DNA of 64,000 bases from an uncultured Saprospiraceae bacterium (lineage in GTDB: Bacteria > Bacteroidota > Bacteroidia > Chitinophagales > Saprospiraceae). How positions within the stretch are numbered: position 1 is the first letter of the stretch; every line of letters begins with the position of its first letter. The stretch covers positions 248,001 to 312,000 of the forward strand of contig CALLPN010000013.1 of assembly GCA_938015435.1 (NCBI GenBank). Direction: 5' to 3'. The translations under genes and the position numbers were made by a program. This document shows positions 34,587 to 43,548 of the stretch, one piece after another. The notes beneath the pieces are model-generated. The model was not told where the DNA came from and did not search any database. It was given only the letters and a program-made list of their open reading frames with translations.

Positions 34587-35126
34587 TTATGCTTCTACTT
34601 CTACTGTGATAGATGGCTGAAAACAAACTGTAAGATCTAGTGCAGCTAATACCTCTTGATGCTCAGGTAATGCGCTGTAGTCATAGGCTGAGCAAGTATA
34701 GTCTTGGTAGGTGTGGATGATGGCTGATTGCTCAGAGTGGACTGACTGAAATGTGCGTGTGCTGGAGTCCATGAGTTGATTGAGATCTCCATTGCGCAGG
34801 ATAAAATCAAGATTGGGAGCGAACCCATTAAGGGCGATATGGATCTTAGTCTCTATGCCTAAGTGATCAATATTCTCAACGTCTATCATATCGCTATCGT
34901 CACCATGTGCTGTCTGTGACATGAGGTGTATACGGTATTTGATATCTGCTCTCTGTACATCCATACTGAAGCTTTCCCAATTGATCGGCATGAGCTGTAT
35001 GTATGCTACTGGAGTGCCTACGATTTGCCCTGGGCTTTTCTCTTGTTGGAGATACCAGTCTACTAGTTCGAGTTCGGATACTTGTTCGACTAGTTGTTTT
35101 TTGATACTGAGGTAATGCTCTTTCAT
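34587..35126 (-). CDS. Probable phage neck/tail completion protein
   Basis: 179 aa. No firm family. It follows the Mu gpG-like gene in the leftward structural block, matching the place of a neck or tail terminator gene (Mu gp37 region), and has the length and mixed alpha/beta feel of such proteins. Confidence 0.4.
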   Translation of the reverse strand: MKEHYLSIKKQLVEQVSELELVDWYLQQEKSPGQIVGTPVAYIQLMPINWESFSMDVQRADIKYRIHLMSQTAHGDDSDMIDVENIDHLGIETKIHIALNGFAPNLDFILRNGDLNQLMDSSTRTFQSVHSEQSAIIHTYQDYTCSAYDYSALPEHQEVLAALDLTVCFQPSITVEVEA

Positions 35127-35169
35127 TTTTTGAGATTGAGAGATTAAGAGATGGAGGGATTGAGAGATG

Positions 35170-35595
35170 TTACTTGTTCAGGATGATCTTGTCTAGATCA
35201 CTTTCGATCATGTCGTAGATGTCCTGATTGAGATCTTCGTCAGGGCTTTCTTCGGTTGGGATGATTTGTCGCTGTGGTGGTCTACCGTCTTCGCTGCCGC
35301 CTTCGTTGTGATACTTGGCGTATGTGGTATCAGATCCTATGATCACGGCTCCATCTTCGACGGTGAAGTCTATGCCTGATCTCATGTCTCCTGTATCGCT
35401 TAGGATCTTTTTGCCGCTGCCCTTACGAGCTGCGTATTTTGTAGAGAGCGCTTGCCACTTGTCACCATTGAAAGATTCGTCATCGAAGTTGTCATCGATC
35501 TTGTCTATTACCATCTCTCCAGCTGCTGTGGGTAGTGTGTCTTTGATGTAGATCTCTAGATCTGAAGCTATCTTATTGAAATCTGGTTTTGACAT
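35170..35595 (-). CDS. Phage virion morphogenesis protein (Mu gpG-like)
   Basis: 141 aa from the ATG at 35595 (MSKPDFNKIASDLE). The FNGDKWQALSTKYAARKGSGKKIL segment and LSDTGDMRSGIDF, then KYHNEGG...PPQRQ, are the PF05069 pattern (Mu gpG, head-tail completion). Confidence 0.8.
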   Translation of the reverse strand: MSKPDFNKIASDLEIYIKDTLPTAAGEMVIDKIDDNFDDESFNGDKWQALSTKYAARKGSGKKILSDTGDMRSGIDFTVEDGAVIIGSDTTYAKYHNEGGSEDGRPPQRQIIPTEESPDEDLNQDIYDMIESDLDKIILNK

Positions 35596-35676
35596 ATACA
35601 AATATAGTGTTATGTGTATGGACATTTAACGCAAGTTTTGCACTTGTGTGATGTTAATAACTCTTATATTAGTGGT

Positions 35677-35979
35677 ATGAAAGAAACACTTACAATAGTA
35701 GAAAGGAATACTCAATATAATGTATCGGATTCAATCAAGACTTTGATGGAAGCTGAGCGCATTTCCATTAAGGTTTTGAGCGAACATGCTAATGTAAATA
35801 TTCTTAGACTTACTGCATTTTTAGAACTTATGGATGTACTTAATCTTGAAGAATTTAATTCTATTTTAAAAGCATTGAAAATCATTCCTCGATATGGATC
35901 TGCCAGACCTAAGAGATATCCTGTTATGATCTCATGGCCTAAAGAAAATAGTCTTAACCATTTCAAAGGTCTCCGATAG
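35677..35979 (+). CDS. Small HTH-type protein in the opposite orientation to its neighbours
   Basis: 100 aa from the ATG at 35677. SIKTLMEAERISIKVLSEHANVN and DVLNLEEFNSILKALKII have the helix spacing of an XRE regulator. It lies rightward between two leftward head genes, and its 3' end overlaps the end of the MuF-like gene by 17 bases. Possibly a regulator with its own promoter, although no TAnnTTTG was found. Confidence 0.55.
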   Translation: MKETLTIVERNTQYNVSDSIKTLMEAERISIKVLSEHANVNILRLTAFLELMDVLNLEEFNSILKALKIIPRYGSARPKRYPVMISWPKENSLNHFKGLR

Positions 35980-36868
35980 CCTTATCGATATTCATCTTAT
36001 CTGCTTCGCTCACATTATCAAAATATGGATGATGGTCGCTGTATAAGTTTCCACTTTTACCTGTGTTGACTCGGAATGCTTTTGGCATTTGTTTCTCTGT
36101 AGGTAGCTCTGTTACTTCAGTATTGCCATTGCACTTGGATCGCTGTCTTACGAAGCATCTACAGCGCCATCCGTTGGGTGGGTAGAACTCATCCCAAAAC
36201 GGATCATCTACAGGCTTACAGATATTATGCAATAGTCTGTGGCTGTCTCTTACGTTGTCATCTTGCTGAGTACGATATACTAGATAGGGTTGCTTGTCTT
36301 TCTTGTCTTCGATGCGTTGCCAGATCTTTGCCATACGTACGGACTTGACAGAGGTGCGGTATTCTGCTGCTAACCAATTTTTGTTGTAGTCCTTAGATAT
36401 CTCCTTCGCTGCTTTTTTGAATTTAGACCAGGTACGGAGTTTACCATTTTCATCTGTGAGAGCATTGACCATAGCGGTGACATTGCTATGATTCTTGAAT
36501 GCTGTAAAGGTGAGAGCTGAATCTTTGATCATCTCTCCTAGATCATAATCAGGATGATCGCTGTCTAGATCTGTGGCTATGCCTCCGACTTCAATTGCTC
36601 GGAGTAGTCTTTTGTAATTATACTTCCAGATGTCTTTGTCGAGATCTCCAGCTCTCATTTCTCTGTCAAAGATCTTCTTGAGCGCACGCTCTACCATAGC
36701 GCCTAAGTTGATACCTGTGCCGGTGGCGAGTTGCCATTGGTCATCTTGGAAGACTAGCTGATCGGCTTGGTCCTGTAGTGGATCGTTAGTATGTGTAGGA
36801 CAGCAGAACTCGTGTGTGTATAAGGCGTTCAGCTTTTCATGATGATCATGGAGCTGTAGACTTAGCTT
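35963..36868 (-). CDS. MuF-like head morphogenesis protein (no ordinary start codon)
   Basis: The conventional ATG is at 36697 (244 aa). The MuF/SPP1 gp7 signature is DDNVRDSHRLLH, then PFWDEFYPPNGWRCRCFV. The same frame stays open 57 more codons up to the portal stop region (to 36868), and that stretch (HHEKLNALYTHEFCCPTH) looks like the Cys/His-rich N-terminus I expect of Bacteroidota MuF proteins. It has no ATG, GTG or TTG; only a CTG at 36832. A -1 slip on A10 at 36867-36876 would fuse it to the portal. Coordinates give the whole frame. Confidence 0.75.
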   Translation of the reverse strand, partial: KLSLQLHDHHEKLNALYTHEFCCPTHTNDPLQDQADQLVFQDDQWQLATGTGINLGAMVERALKKIFDREMRAGDLDKDIWKYNYKRLLRAIEVGGIATDLDSDHPDYDLGEMIKDSALTFTAFKNHSNVTAMVNALTDENGKLRTWSKFKKAAKEISKDYNKNWLAAEYRTSVKSVRMAKIWQRIEDKKDKQPYLVYRTQQDDNVRDSHRLLHNICKPVDDPFWDEFYPPNGWRCRCFVRQRSKCNGNTEVTELPTEKQMPKAFRVNTGKSGNLYSDHHPYFDNVSEADKMNIDKAIGDL

Positions 36869-38067
36869 TTTTTTTTAGCGGTTTGTTGCTCATCATCTTT
36901 TACCTCGTCACTTTGCTTAGTGGGTAGATCTTCGTCGGTAGCTTCTTGATCTTTCATTTCGAGATCTCGGAACTTGAGCTTACAGTTTTGTAATGGATAA
37001 CCTTTTGATATTAGAAAATCCATTAGGTTCTCATTGATCCAGTCTTGTGACCATTTTTGTCTAGCTAAGGTGAGCTTGTTTTGTTGGCGCTCATGTACAT
37101 TGGCTGATCCTACGAATGACTTTTCGTCAGTAGTACCAGTCTGTCCATTGACTAGTATAGATATAGCTGAGTCAAATTTTTCCCACATAGACTTGAAGGT
37201 AACGTGGCCTCCTCCAGTGTTGGATACTGGCTCTAGCATACTGATCTCATCAGCATCATCTAGTATGGCGTAACTGTTAGATCCAAAATTGCGAAGCATT
37301 TCTTCTTTGGCATTCAATTCTTCTGGATCTCTACTGGCAGTCTTGACTGTGATGAATGGCATGCCGAAACGCTCATTTCGTCTACTCCAATCTGTGACTG
37401 CATGATCCTTGCGGATGACTAGCTTAGTGAGTACTTTCATCTTACCAAGGTCGGCAGGTGATCCCATCTCAAGGGTAGTCTTAGTCAGTGGTCCTGATCG
37501 GAAACTTATACCTACGGTATCGCTGACAGTAAGTAATACATCACCATACATAAACTCAGGTCTGACATGGACACGAGGGATGAGTAAGGTCTCATTGACT
37601 TCTCCTCCTTTGAATGTGAACTCTAATAATGAATGACCAAAAAGCTCAGTTTCCACGGCATACTTAAGCAGATCACCAAACCAAGGTTTGTCAAAGAGCT
37701 TGATGGCTTCTTCGTCTTCGACTCCATCTCTCTCTATGAAGTATGGACTCATCTGTATATTGGCAATAGCATTACCCAGCTGACCTAATAGGTGTTCGTC
37801 TTCCATACTCTGATGGTACAATTGGTAGAGTGTACGACGATCTGGCCTTAGATCATATTCGGCGGCATCTACGGCTTGTCTCCATACTTTGAGTAGAAAC
37901 TGTAGTCTATAGTTTCTAGATTTTACTTTTCTACGTAGTGGATCTTTAGTATCAGATACAGCTTTGGTCTTTTTTTCTACAGGTGGCTTAGGAGTTTCGG
38001 CTCTTAACTGCTGAGAATCTAAATTGGGCTTGATGAATATGCCTTTTAATTGGTCTATAAATGCCAT
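36862..38067 (-). CDS. DUF935 portal protein (Mu gp29-like)
   Basis: 401 aa. The DUF935 pattern is visible: LYDLRPDRRTLYQLYHQSMEDEHLLGQLGNAI, then a WFGDLLKYAVETELFGHSLLEF segment, DHAVTDWSRRNERFGMPFI, and a hinge region GQTGTTDEKSFVGSANVHER. Forms the portal ring at the head vertex. It ends in GCT-A10-GC TAA; slippage there joins the next gene in frame. Confidence 0.88.
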   Translation of the reverse strand: MAFIDQLKGIFIKPNLDSQQLRAETPKPPVEKKTKAVSDTKDPLRRKVKSRNYRLQFLLKVWRQAVDAAEYDLRPDRRTLYQLYHQSMEDEHLLGQLGNAIANIQMSPYFIERDGVEDEEAIKLFDKPWFGDLLKYAVETELFGHSLLEFTFKGGEVNETLLIPRVHVRPEFMYGDVLLTVSDTVGISFRSGPLTKTTLEMGSPADLGKMKVLTKLVIRKDHAVTDWSRRNERFGMPFITVKTASRDPEELNAKEEMLRNFGSNSYAILDDADEISMLEPVSNTGGGHVTFKSMWEKFDSAISILVNGQTGTTDEKSFVGSANVHERQQNKLTLARQKWSQDWINENLMDFLISKGYPLQNCKLKFRDLEMKDQEATDEDLPTKQSDEVKDDEQQTAKKKS

Positions 38068-38096
38068 TTAATTACTCTTGATATGATGATATAATA

Positions 38097-38507
38097 TTAA
38101 TCTCTTCTCGGTTGACTGCCCCAACGAAACTTAGTCACTGGCTTATCTTCTTCATCTACTACTCGCTTGAGGTCTAGTGACTTCTTACCATCTGCTACAT
38201 CGAGAAGTATGAGCATGGTGTCATCATAGTTTTTGATAATGCGCTTAGGTGTGAGCTTGTCAGGTACTCTCTCATAAATGAAGTACATGACTAAGGTGAT
38301 CATCCATCTTACGACTTGTGCATCTCTAGCTGATCCAGTACGAGCAAATATGTACTCGATGTCAAATCTTGATTTGAGCGCATCTTTGATGATGGCCATC
38401 GCTGTGCTTTCTGCTGTAGCTAAGATCGCGCTGTCTTCGTTGGTGATCATTTCGAGCTGCTTGTCTCGGACTCTTACTTTGTAGTCACTACTGGTTATGA
38501 ATGCCAT
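38097..38507 (-). CDS. DUF1320 phage protein (Mu gp36-like)
   Basis: 136 aa: FITSSDYKVRVRDKQLEMIT, then VVRWMITLVMYFIYERVPDKLTPKRIIKNYDDTM, the DUF1320 layout of Mu gp36/J head-tail connectors. Between terminase and portal. Confidence 0.8.
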   Translation of the reverse strand: MAFITSSDYKVRVRDKQLEMITNEDSAILATAESTAMAIIKDALKSRFDIEYIFARTGSARDAQVVRWMITLVMYFIYERVPDKLTPKRIIKNYDDTMLILLDVADGKKSLDLKRVVDEEDKPVTKFRWGSQPRRD

Positions 38508-38537
38508 AGTATTTCTCTGATTGAAAATGAATGAATG

Positions 38538-40094
38538 TTAGTCTCTTGCGGAGCTTCGATTGTACTTGCCCATGCGTACGCGCTCCGTGCTGCCACGGCT
38601 GCGACCTGTACGCTGTAGGTAGTAGATGCCGCCTTCTTGTGCATCTGGGCCATCGTCATGACCTCTACCTCCAAATCCTAATAGCTGTTGGATAAAGACT
38701 TGAGTATCACTTTGCTTTCTTAGATCCTCAGATATAGTTACGAATCCTCTTTCGTACAGTGGACTCATGTTTTCTATCCGTTGCTCTTTGTTGGGCTTCT
38801 TTCTTTTGTCGCCACGGATAGGCATTTGGTAGCCTCTGAGCAGGCCTTCTGTAGTGAACTCATCTAGTATAATGTCTTGCATGAAGTTAGCCTCCATGTA
38901 GTACCTGCTGTGATTACCAAATATTTCGAATAGATCATAGAATCTTTCGACCATACCCTTGGTGCTGGTTTGCTTACACCAGATATCAAGTACTATTATA
39001 TTCTTACCATCAGTAGCTTGTGTAATGATGGCTTTGTAATCATTTTTTACAGAGTCCTTAAATGATGGATCGCAATAAGTTATAATGCTTGTATACTTAC
39101 CGATCGCTTTAGGCTTAGCATAGTCAATCCATTCTGGTTTAAAAATCAAACCGTCTACCTGATGCTCATGAAAGTACTCTCTACGACTGGCACGATATCC
39201 CATCTTACCCATCTTGTCAGCCAACATCTTCTTAGTGTATCGCTCCTTCCATGCTGGTCTAGATCCTTTGTGTTTGATATCTGCCATAGTGTGTGTCCGT
39301 ACATGCTCGATCGCAAATACTTTACTATGGTAGATCCCTTCTCTCTTAGGATCTTCTGGATCTACATCACCTACAAGATTGGCTAGTATGGAGTGTTTGT
39401 GTATCCTATTACCTGCTACTATCAATCTTGCTCCTTGTATAGAGAGCGCTCCATATAGATCTTCTAATATCCAGTCTATGGCTTCTTTGACACGCTGAGC
39501 GTTACGTACAATTTCCTTATCATCGATATCATCTACGAGTGCGTAGTTAGGTCTCTTGGCTGCTTTCCTTGTACCTCTTGGAGATTGTCCTCTACCAAAT
39601 GCCCAAAACCCTACACCGTCACTAGTGGCAAATGCACCTTCTCTCCAGTCTCCCATCTTGGCAAGATCACCATAGTCATCTATCCATCTACGGTTACTAG
39701 TAAACTCTGCTTGAAGATCGGAAAGTAAAGTAGTGGCCTTATCATTATTAGCTGAAGATAGTATCATGCCTGTAAGGTCTCCACGAGCGTATAGCCAAAG
39801 TGGTACCATGACAGCTACGAAGACAGATTTGGCATGTTCTCTTGGCCACTCTAGTATTCCAAATATCTTAGGATCGTCTGCTATCTGCTGAGCTGCTTCT
39901 TTGTGAAACCAACCGAAGTCACTATCCATGTAGTGAGGGAACATGTGTTTGCAAAATGATACGAAGTCAGACTTATGCGTCTGTATTCTATCTTTCTTTT
40001 GCTCCTCTGATTCTCTGAGTAGTGGAGTAGAAGATTTGATTTGTTCGCATAGTATCAGCCACTCCTGGTATGCTTTCATTTCTGAGCTTGCCAT
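38538..40094 (-). CDS. Phage terminase large subunit (Mu gp28-like)
   Basis: 518 aa. ATPase: WPREHAKS (83-90, Walker A-like without the Gly) and YALVDDID (184-191, Walker B). Nuclease: ITYCDPSFKDS, with further acidic residues at GHDDGPDA near the end. Packages DNA into proheads with the small subunit; Mu uses headful packaging. Follows the small subunit at once. Confidence 0.88.
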   Translation of the reverse strand: MASSEMKAYQEWLILCEQIKSSTPLLRESEEQKKDRIQTHKSDFVSFCKHMFPHYMDSDFGWFHKEAAQQIADDPKIFGILEWPREHAKSVFVAVMVPLWLYARGDLTGMILSSANNDKATTLLSDLQAEFTSNRRWIDDYGDLAKMGDWREGAFATSDGVGFWAFGRGQSPRGTRKAAKRPNYALVDDIDDKEIVRNAQRVKEAIDWILEDLYGALSIQGARLIVAGNRIHKHSILANLVGDVDPEDPKREGIYHSKVFAIEHVRTHTMADIKHKGSRPAWKERYTKKMLADKMGKMGYRASRREYFHEHQVDGLIFKPEWIDYAKPKAIGKYTSIITYCDPSFKDSVKNDYKAIITQATDGKNIIVLDIWCKQTSTKGMVERFYDLFEIFGNHSRYYMEANFMQDIILDEFTTEGLLRGYQMPIRGDKRKKPNKEQRIENMSPLYERGFVTISEDLRKQSDTQVFIQQLLGFGGRGHDDGPDAQEGGIYYLQRTGRSRGSTERVRMGKYNRSSARD

Positions 40095-40543
40095 TAAAGT
40101 ACTTTACGTTTTTCGTTAAGAAATTCTGTACATAATTCTGTGAGCTTCTTAGCGAGATCTAGATTATCTACTTGAATAAATGTTACAAGTTCTTTGATGA
40201 CATGAACATAGTCTGAAAACTTTTTAGCATCTCTACGTATCGTGGTAAAAAGTTTTTGAAGTGCATCTATATCTCCACGTTCAATTAGTTTGGTAGAATT
40301 GGGATCATCATCTAACCAAAGGTTTTTTCTTCTATCGAGCACTCGTACTTGATAGTCGATGAGACCCATGATAGTCTGTACAGAGTTTTCGTATTTGAGA
40401 TCTTGAGATACTTTTTTAGTCTTCCAATTATATTTCTTGGCCCAGTTGCTAATAGTATTCTCAGATAGCTTCATCATGCCAGCAATTTCTTTTTGCGTAG
40501 CACCTTCTTTGTACATAATGTAAGCTGCATCTTCTTTTTTCAT
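40094..40543 (-). CDS. Phage terminase small subunit (HTH)
   Basis: 149 aa. HTH at residues 13-40 (GATQKEIAGMMKLSENTISNWAKKYNW), then a helical oligomerisation part. It matches the Mu gp27-type layout, just before the large subunit, first in the leftward late operon. Confidence 0.75.
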   Translation of the reverse strand: MKKEDAAYIMYKEGATQKEIAGMMKLSENTISNWAKKYNWKTKKVSQDLKYENSVQTIMGLIDYQVRVLDRRKNLWLDDDPNSTKLIERGDIDALQKLFTTIRRDAKKFSDYVHVIKELVTFIQVDNLDLAKKLTELCTEFLNEKRKVL

Positions 40544-40590
40544 ACTCCAAAAGTAGACAGCTATAATGCTTGTAGAAAAAGATAAAAATT

Positions 40591-40632
40591 AATTGGGCGT
40601 GTGGAGTCTCGAATTGGGCGTGTGGAGTCTCG
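40591..40632. repeat. 21-bp tandem direct repeat between the divergent late operons
   Basis: AATTGGGCGTGTGGAGTCTC plus one G, twice head to tail (40591 and 40612). It lies between the terminase and protease genes, whose transcription diverges, so it may be the site of the late activator. The next bases have CATATTTG, close to a -7 element for the rightward operon. Confidence 0.6.
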
Positions 40633-40710
40633 ATTAGTTTCTTTGATTTTTTTGAAGGTGAAATCACTCTCATATTTGTGATGTAATTGGTAATCAACAT
40701 CAATGTAATT

Positions 40711-41673
40711 ATGGCAAAGAAGCAACATAAGTGGTATGTACTCAGTAGTGGCGAAGTGAACCGATACGGCTATCGAATCGTAGTAGGCGAAGGCAGTACT
40801 GATGGTATACATACAGATGCTTATGAGATCAATTCTGTATTACTGGTAATCCATGACGGAAAGAAATTGTCTGTCGGTAAACTTGAGATCAAAAAAGAAG
40901 ATGGCGTATTATATGGACGTCCAACATTTGATGTCAAAGATCCTATAGGAAAGGAATTGAATCGTAAATACCATGAAGGTTTTATGTCTGCATTTTCTAT
41001 CACACATGATCCTAAAAAGACTTCTGATACTGATCTAGTACCAGGACAAACGAGAGCTACAATACTCGAATGTGATCTGTATGAGGTAAGTGTCGTAAAT
41101 GTTCCTGGAGATCGATTTGCCGCAGGGTTAAGATTGGATGCCGATCAGACTATCGATGATGTATTACCGAAACTCAATTTTGAAAATCATTCTAAATCCA
41201 AAGAAAAGGAAATGAACAAACTATCAACAGCAATCATATCAGCCCTTGCTTTGGGTGCAGATGCTACTGAAGAGATGGCACTCAGTGCGATCAACAAACT
41301 AAAAGCTGTAGGCGCTGAGGCGCTGACTGCTAAAGTAGATACACTCATGGCGCTAGGTGTCGAAAAAGGTGTAGTGACTGAGGAGAATAAATCGACTTAC
41401 GAAGCTTTGGCAGCGTCTGACTTTGCCAGTACTAAGACACTGATCGAATCAGCTGTGACTACCAAAGCTACTGATGATACAAGTGAGCAATCACTATCAG
41501 CGCAGATCGAAGCTACGAAGCAAGCGAATGCTAAACTAGATAAGCCTGGTACTGAAGAGACTTTCGAGTCACTAAGTAAAACTACGGCTGGACAGATGAA
41601 GCTAAGCGCTATGAAGAAGGATGATCCTGAAGCATATACCAAACTAGCTGCTGGATACGGAAAGTCCGTATAA
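40711..41673 (+). CDS. Prohead protease with C-terminal scaffold (Mu I/Z-like)
   Basis: 320 aa from the ATG at 40711. Residues 1-165 are a prohead serine protease (EVNRYGYRIVVGEG, EGFMSAFSITHD with the likely Ser, LYEVSVVNVPGDR). The C-terminus is an Ala/Glu-rich helical scaffold (MNKLSTAIISALALGA from 41212). It matures the capsid by cleaving itself and the scaffold. An internal ATG at 41212 with AAGGAA upstream could give the scaffold alone, as in Mu I/Z and lambda C/Nu3. Confidence 0.8.
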   Translation: MAKKQHKWYVLSSGEVNRYGYRIVVGEGSTDGIHTDAYEINSVLLVIHDGKKLSVGKLEIKKEDGVLYGRPTFDVKDPIGKELNRKYHEGFMSAFSITHDPKKTSDTDLVPGQTRATILECDLYEVSVVNVPGDRFAAGLRLDADQTIDDVLPKLNFENHSKSKEKEMNKLSTAIISALALGADATEEMALSAINKLKAVGAEALTAKVDTLMALGVEKGVVTEENKSTYEALAASDFASTKTLIESAVTTKATDDTSEQSLSAQIEATKQANAKLDKPGTEETFESLSKTTAGQMKLSAMKKDDPEAYTKLAAGYGKSV

Positions 41674-41746
41674 GTAATCGTGGAAACTATCTAAGCAATA
41701 GGTTAACAAAATTACTAATCGAATAATATCAAAAGCTAAATAAATC

Positions 41747-42667
41747 ATGGCTATACAAAAAGAAATATGGATTGCTGATATCGTGGAGAAGCTCTTACCT
41801 GAGAACTCTTTCGTAAATCAATCGATAGATGATTCGCCTTTCGTGACTAATAGAACGGTGCATAGACCTAATGCTGGAGCATTGCCTGAGGTACAAAGAA
41901 ACCGTACAGTTTTTCCAGCTGCTCTAGTAAAGAGAACTGATACTGATGGACCTTATATCATAGATGAATTTACATCTACTCCTAGTCTTATCCAAGATAT
42001 AGAAGAGACGGAAGTGAACTATGGTAAGCGTCAATCAGTAACAGCATCTCACGCCAAGGAAATAGATAAGCAGATCGCTAACTGGATGGCTAGATATTGG
42101 GCACCTACACTTGCACCTAATTTCATCAGAACATCTGGTGGTAATAGAGCTGCCAATACTCTTAACGCAACTGGTAACAGAAAGATATTTACTCTCGCTG
42201 ATCTCCATAAAGCTAGAACTGTTCTAGACGATATGGATCTATCAGAAGATGGTAGAAACATACTACTTCCTGCACACATGTTGAATGACTTGATCGAGAA
42301 CGAGAAAGACATCATCATGAGTAAAGACTTCAGAGGTGATGCCGATATCAGAAAAGGAAGAGTAATGAAGCTTATGGGCTTCAATATCTACACTAGAGGA
42401 AGAAAAAATGTACTTAGATATAGTAACGCTGGTACTCCAGTAGTAATCGATCCAAGTACTACTGGTGCAGCTACAGATAATGCTGCTGCTTTGATCTGGC
42501 ACAAGGACTGTGTGGCTCGTGCTAAGGGTGCTGTAAAGGTATTCGAAGATGTAGACAAGCCAGAATACTACGGATCTGTATTCTCTGCATTAGCGAGAGC
42601 TGGAGGTCAAAAGACTTTCCAAGATCAGACTGGTGTGATGGCGATCATCGAGGCGGTCGGAGCATAG
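41747..42667 (+). CDS. Phage major capsid protein
   Basis: 306 aa. NSFVNQSIDDSPFVTNRTVHRPNAGALPEVQRNR start, then a central LDDMDLSEDGRNILLPAHMLNDL and the MGFNIYTRGRKNVLRYSNAG segment of HK97-type phage capsid proteins of Bacteroidota. Follows the protease/scaffold and ends at a terminator. Confidence 0.82.
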   Translation: MAIQKEIWIADIVEKLLPENSFVNQSIDDSPFVTNRTVHRPNAGALPEVQRNRTVFPAALVKRTDTDGPYIIDEFTSTPSLIQDIEETEVNYGKRQSVTASHAKEIDKQIANWMARYWAPTLAPNFIRTSGGNRAANTLNATGNRKIFTLADLHKARTVLDDMDLSEDGRNILLPAHMLNDLIENEKDIIMSKDFRGDADIRKGRVMKLMGFNIYTRGRKNVLRYSNAGTPVVIDPSTTGAATDNAAALIWHKDCVARAKGAVKVFEDVDKPEYYGSVFSALARAGGQKTFQDQTGVMAIIEAVGA

Positions 42668-42729
42668 AAGATAAACCACTGTGAATAAGTCCGTCGGTGA
42701 AAACTGGCGGCAGATAAAACAAACCTAAA

Positions 42730-42763
42730 GGAGCTGAGCTTGGTCTCGGCTCCATATTTTCTT
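42730..42763 (+). terminator. Rho-independent terminator after the capsid gene
   Basis: GGAGCTGAG pairs with CTCGGCTCC (one T-G), then ATATTTTCTT. Confidence 0.75.
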
Positions 42764-42785
42764 AACCATTTCAAAACTATTAGCG

Positions 42786-43148
42786 ATGAAATTAAAATCA
42801 TTTCTACTCTCTTTGACATTATGTTTTATCGGCTTCGTGTCGATGACGGCAATGTCGATAGAGAAAACCTCTGTAGATGACGTGGAGATCTGTATGGATC
42901 TTGACTGCTCTATCGAATCGACAATGATTGATGTAGAGTATGTAGATCTTGTTTCCCCAGGGAAAACCTACAACTCTGTGCCTATCTGTGTCACAGCTGC
43001 ATTGACAGCGAAGATCATCACTCTCTCACCTTATGACGCTAGGATAGATCCTTATAGGCGCTGGTGCAATGAAGATGAATACTCGAGCTTATCTTATGTA
43101 CATGATCAAAGCAGATCAGCCGTGATACTGAAGCCTCCACAAAAGTAG
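42786..43148 (+). CDS. Small exported hypothetical protein
   Basis: 120 aa. Signal peptide (LKSFLLSLTLCFIGFVSMTAMS), then a Cys-containing acidic mature part (CMDLDC). In the late operon after the capsid. No family recognised; exported small phage proteins may act at the envelope during lysis. Confidence 0.5.
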   Translation: MKLKSFLLSLTLCFIGFVSMTAMSIEKTSVDDVEICMDLDCSIESTMIDVEYVDLVSPGKTYNSVPICVTAALTAKIITLSPYDARIDPYRRWCNEDEYSSLSYVHDQSRSAVILKPPQK

Positions 43149-43173
43149 AAATATCAAAAGTCTCAAAATGTAA

Positions 43174-43214
43174 ATAGATCGAGCTGAGTAGGCTTGGCTC
43201 GATCTATATTTTAC
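43174..43214 (+). terminator. Rho-independent terminator
   Basis: ATAGATCGAGC pairs with GCTCGATCTAT, then ATTTTACT. Confidence 0.75.
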
Positions 43215-43239
43215 TACTTAACCGTACCTATACTGTGCT

Positions 43240-43548
43240 ATGTTGATGATACTCAATGCTATTTTGGAAATACCTGAAGGTGTAAAATATCCTCTTTGGC
43301 TCGTGGTATTGTATGGTGTATTTCGGATCATTGAAAAAGCCATACCTGCGGTTAGTGAATTTCTAAGTATCAAGAAATGCGAAGCGGATTGCGCACAACT
43401 GAGAACAGAATTGGAAGCAATGAAAGTGAAGGTAGAAGCAAAAGATATAAAACTATTAGACGCCAATAGTAAGCTACAAAATATACTTGGTAAGCTTTCC
43501 ATACTACACAGATTACACCCTGAACTTGGATTAACAGATGCGGAATAA
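43240..43548 (+). CDS. Small membrane protein with coiled coil (possible lysis protein)
   Basis: 102 aa. An N-terminal hydrophobic helix (YPLWLVVLYGVFRIIEKAI) then a long charged coiled coil (CEADCAQLRTELEAMKVKVEAKD). This shape fits a spanin or holin-like role, but none is proven. Overlaps the next gene by 11 bases. Confidence 0.5.
   Translation: MLMILNAILEIPEGVKYPLWLVVLYGVFRIIEKAIPAVSEFLSIKKCEADCAQLRTELEAMKVKVEAKDIKLLDANSKLQNILGKLSILHRLHPELGLTDAE

Noticed and set aside
34329..34640. 103-codon rightward frame
   Set aside because: Opposite to the 58-aa and 179-aa leftward genes and crosses a terminator.
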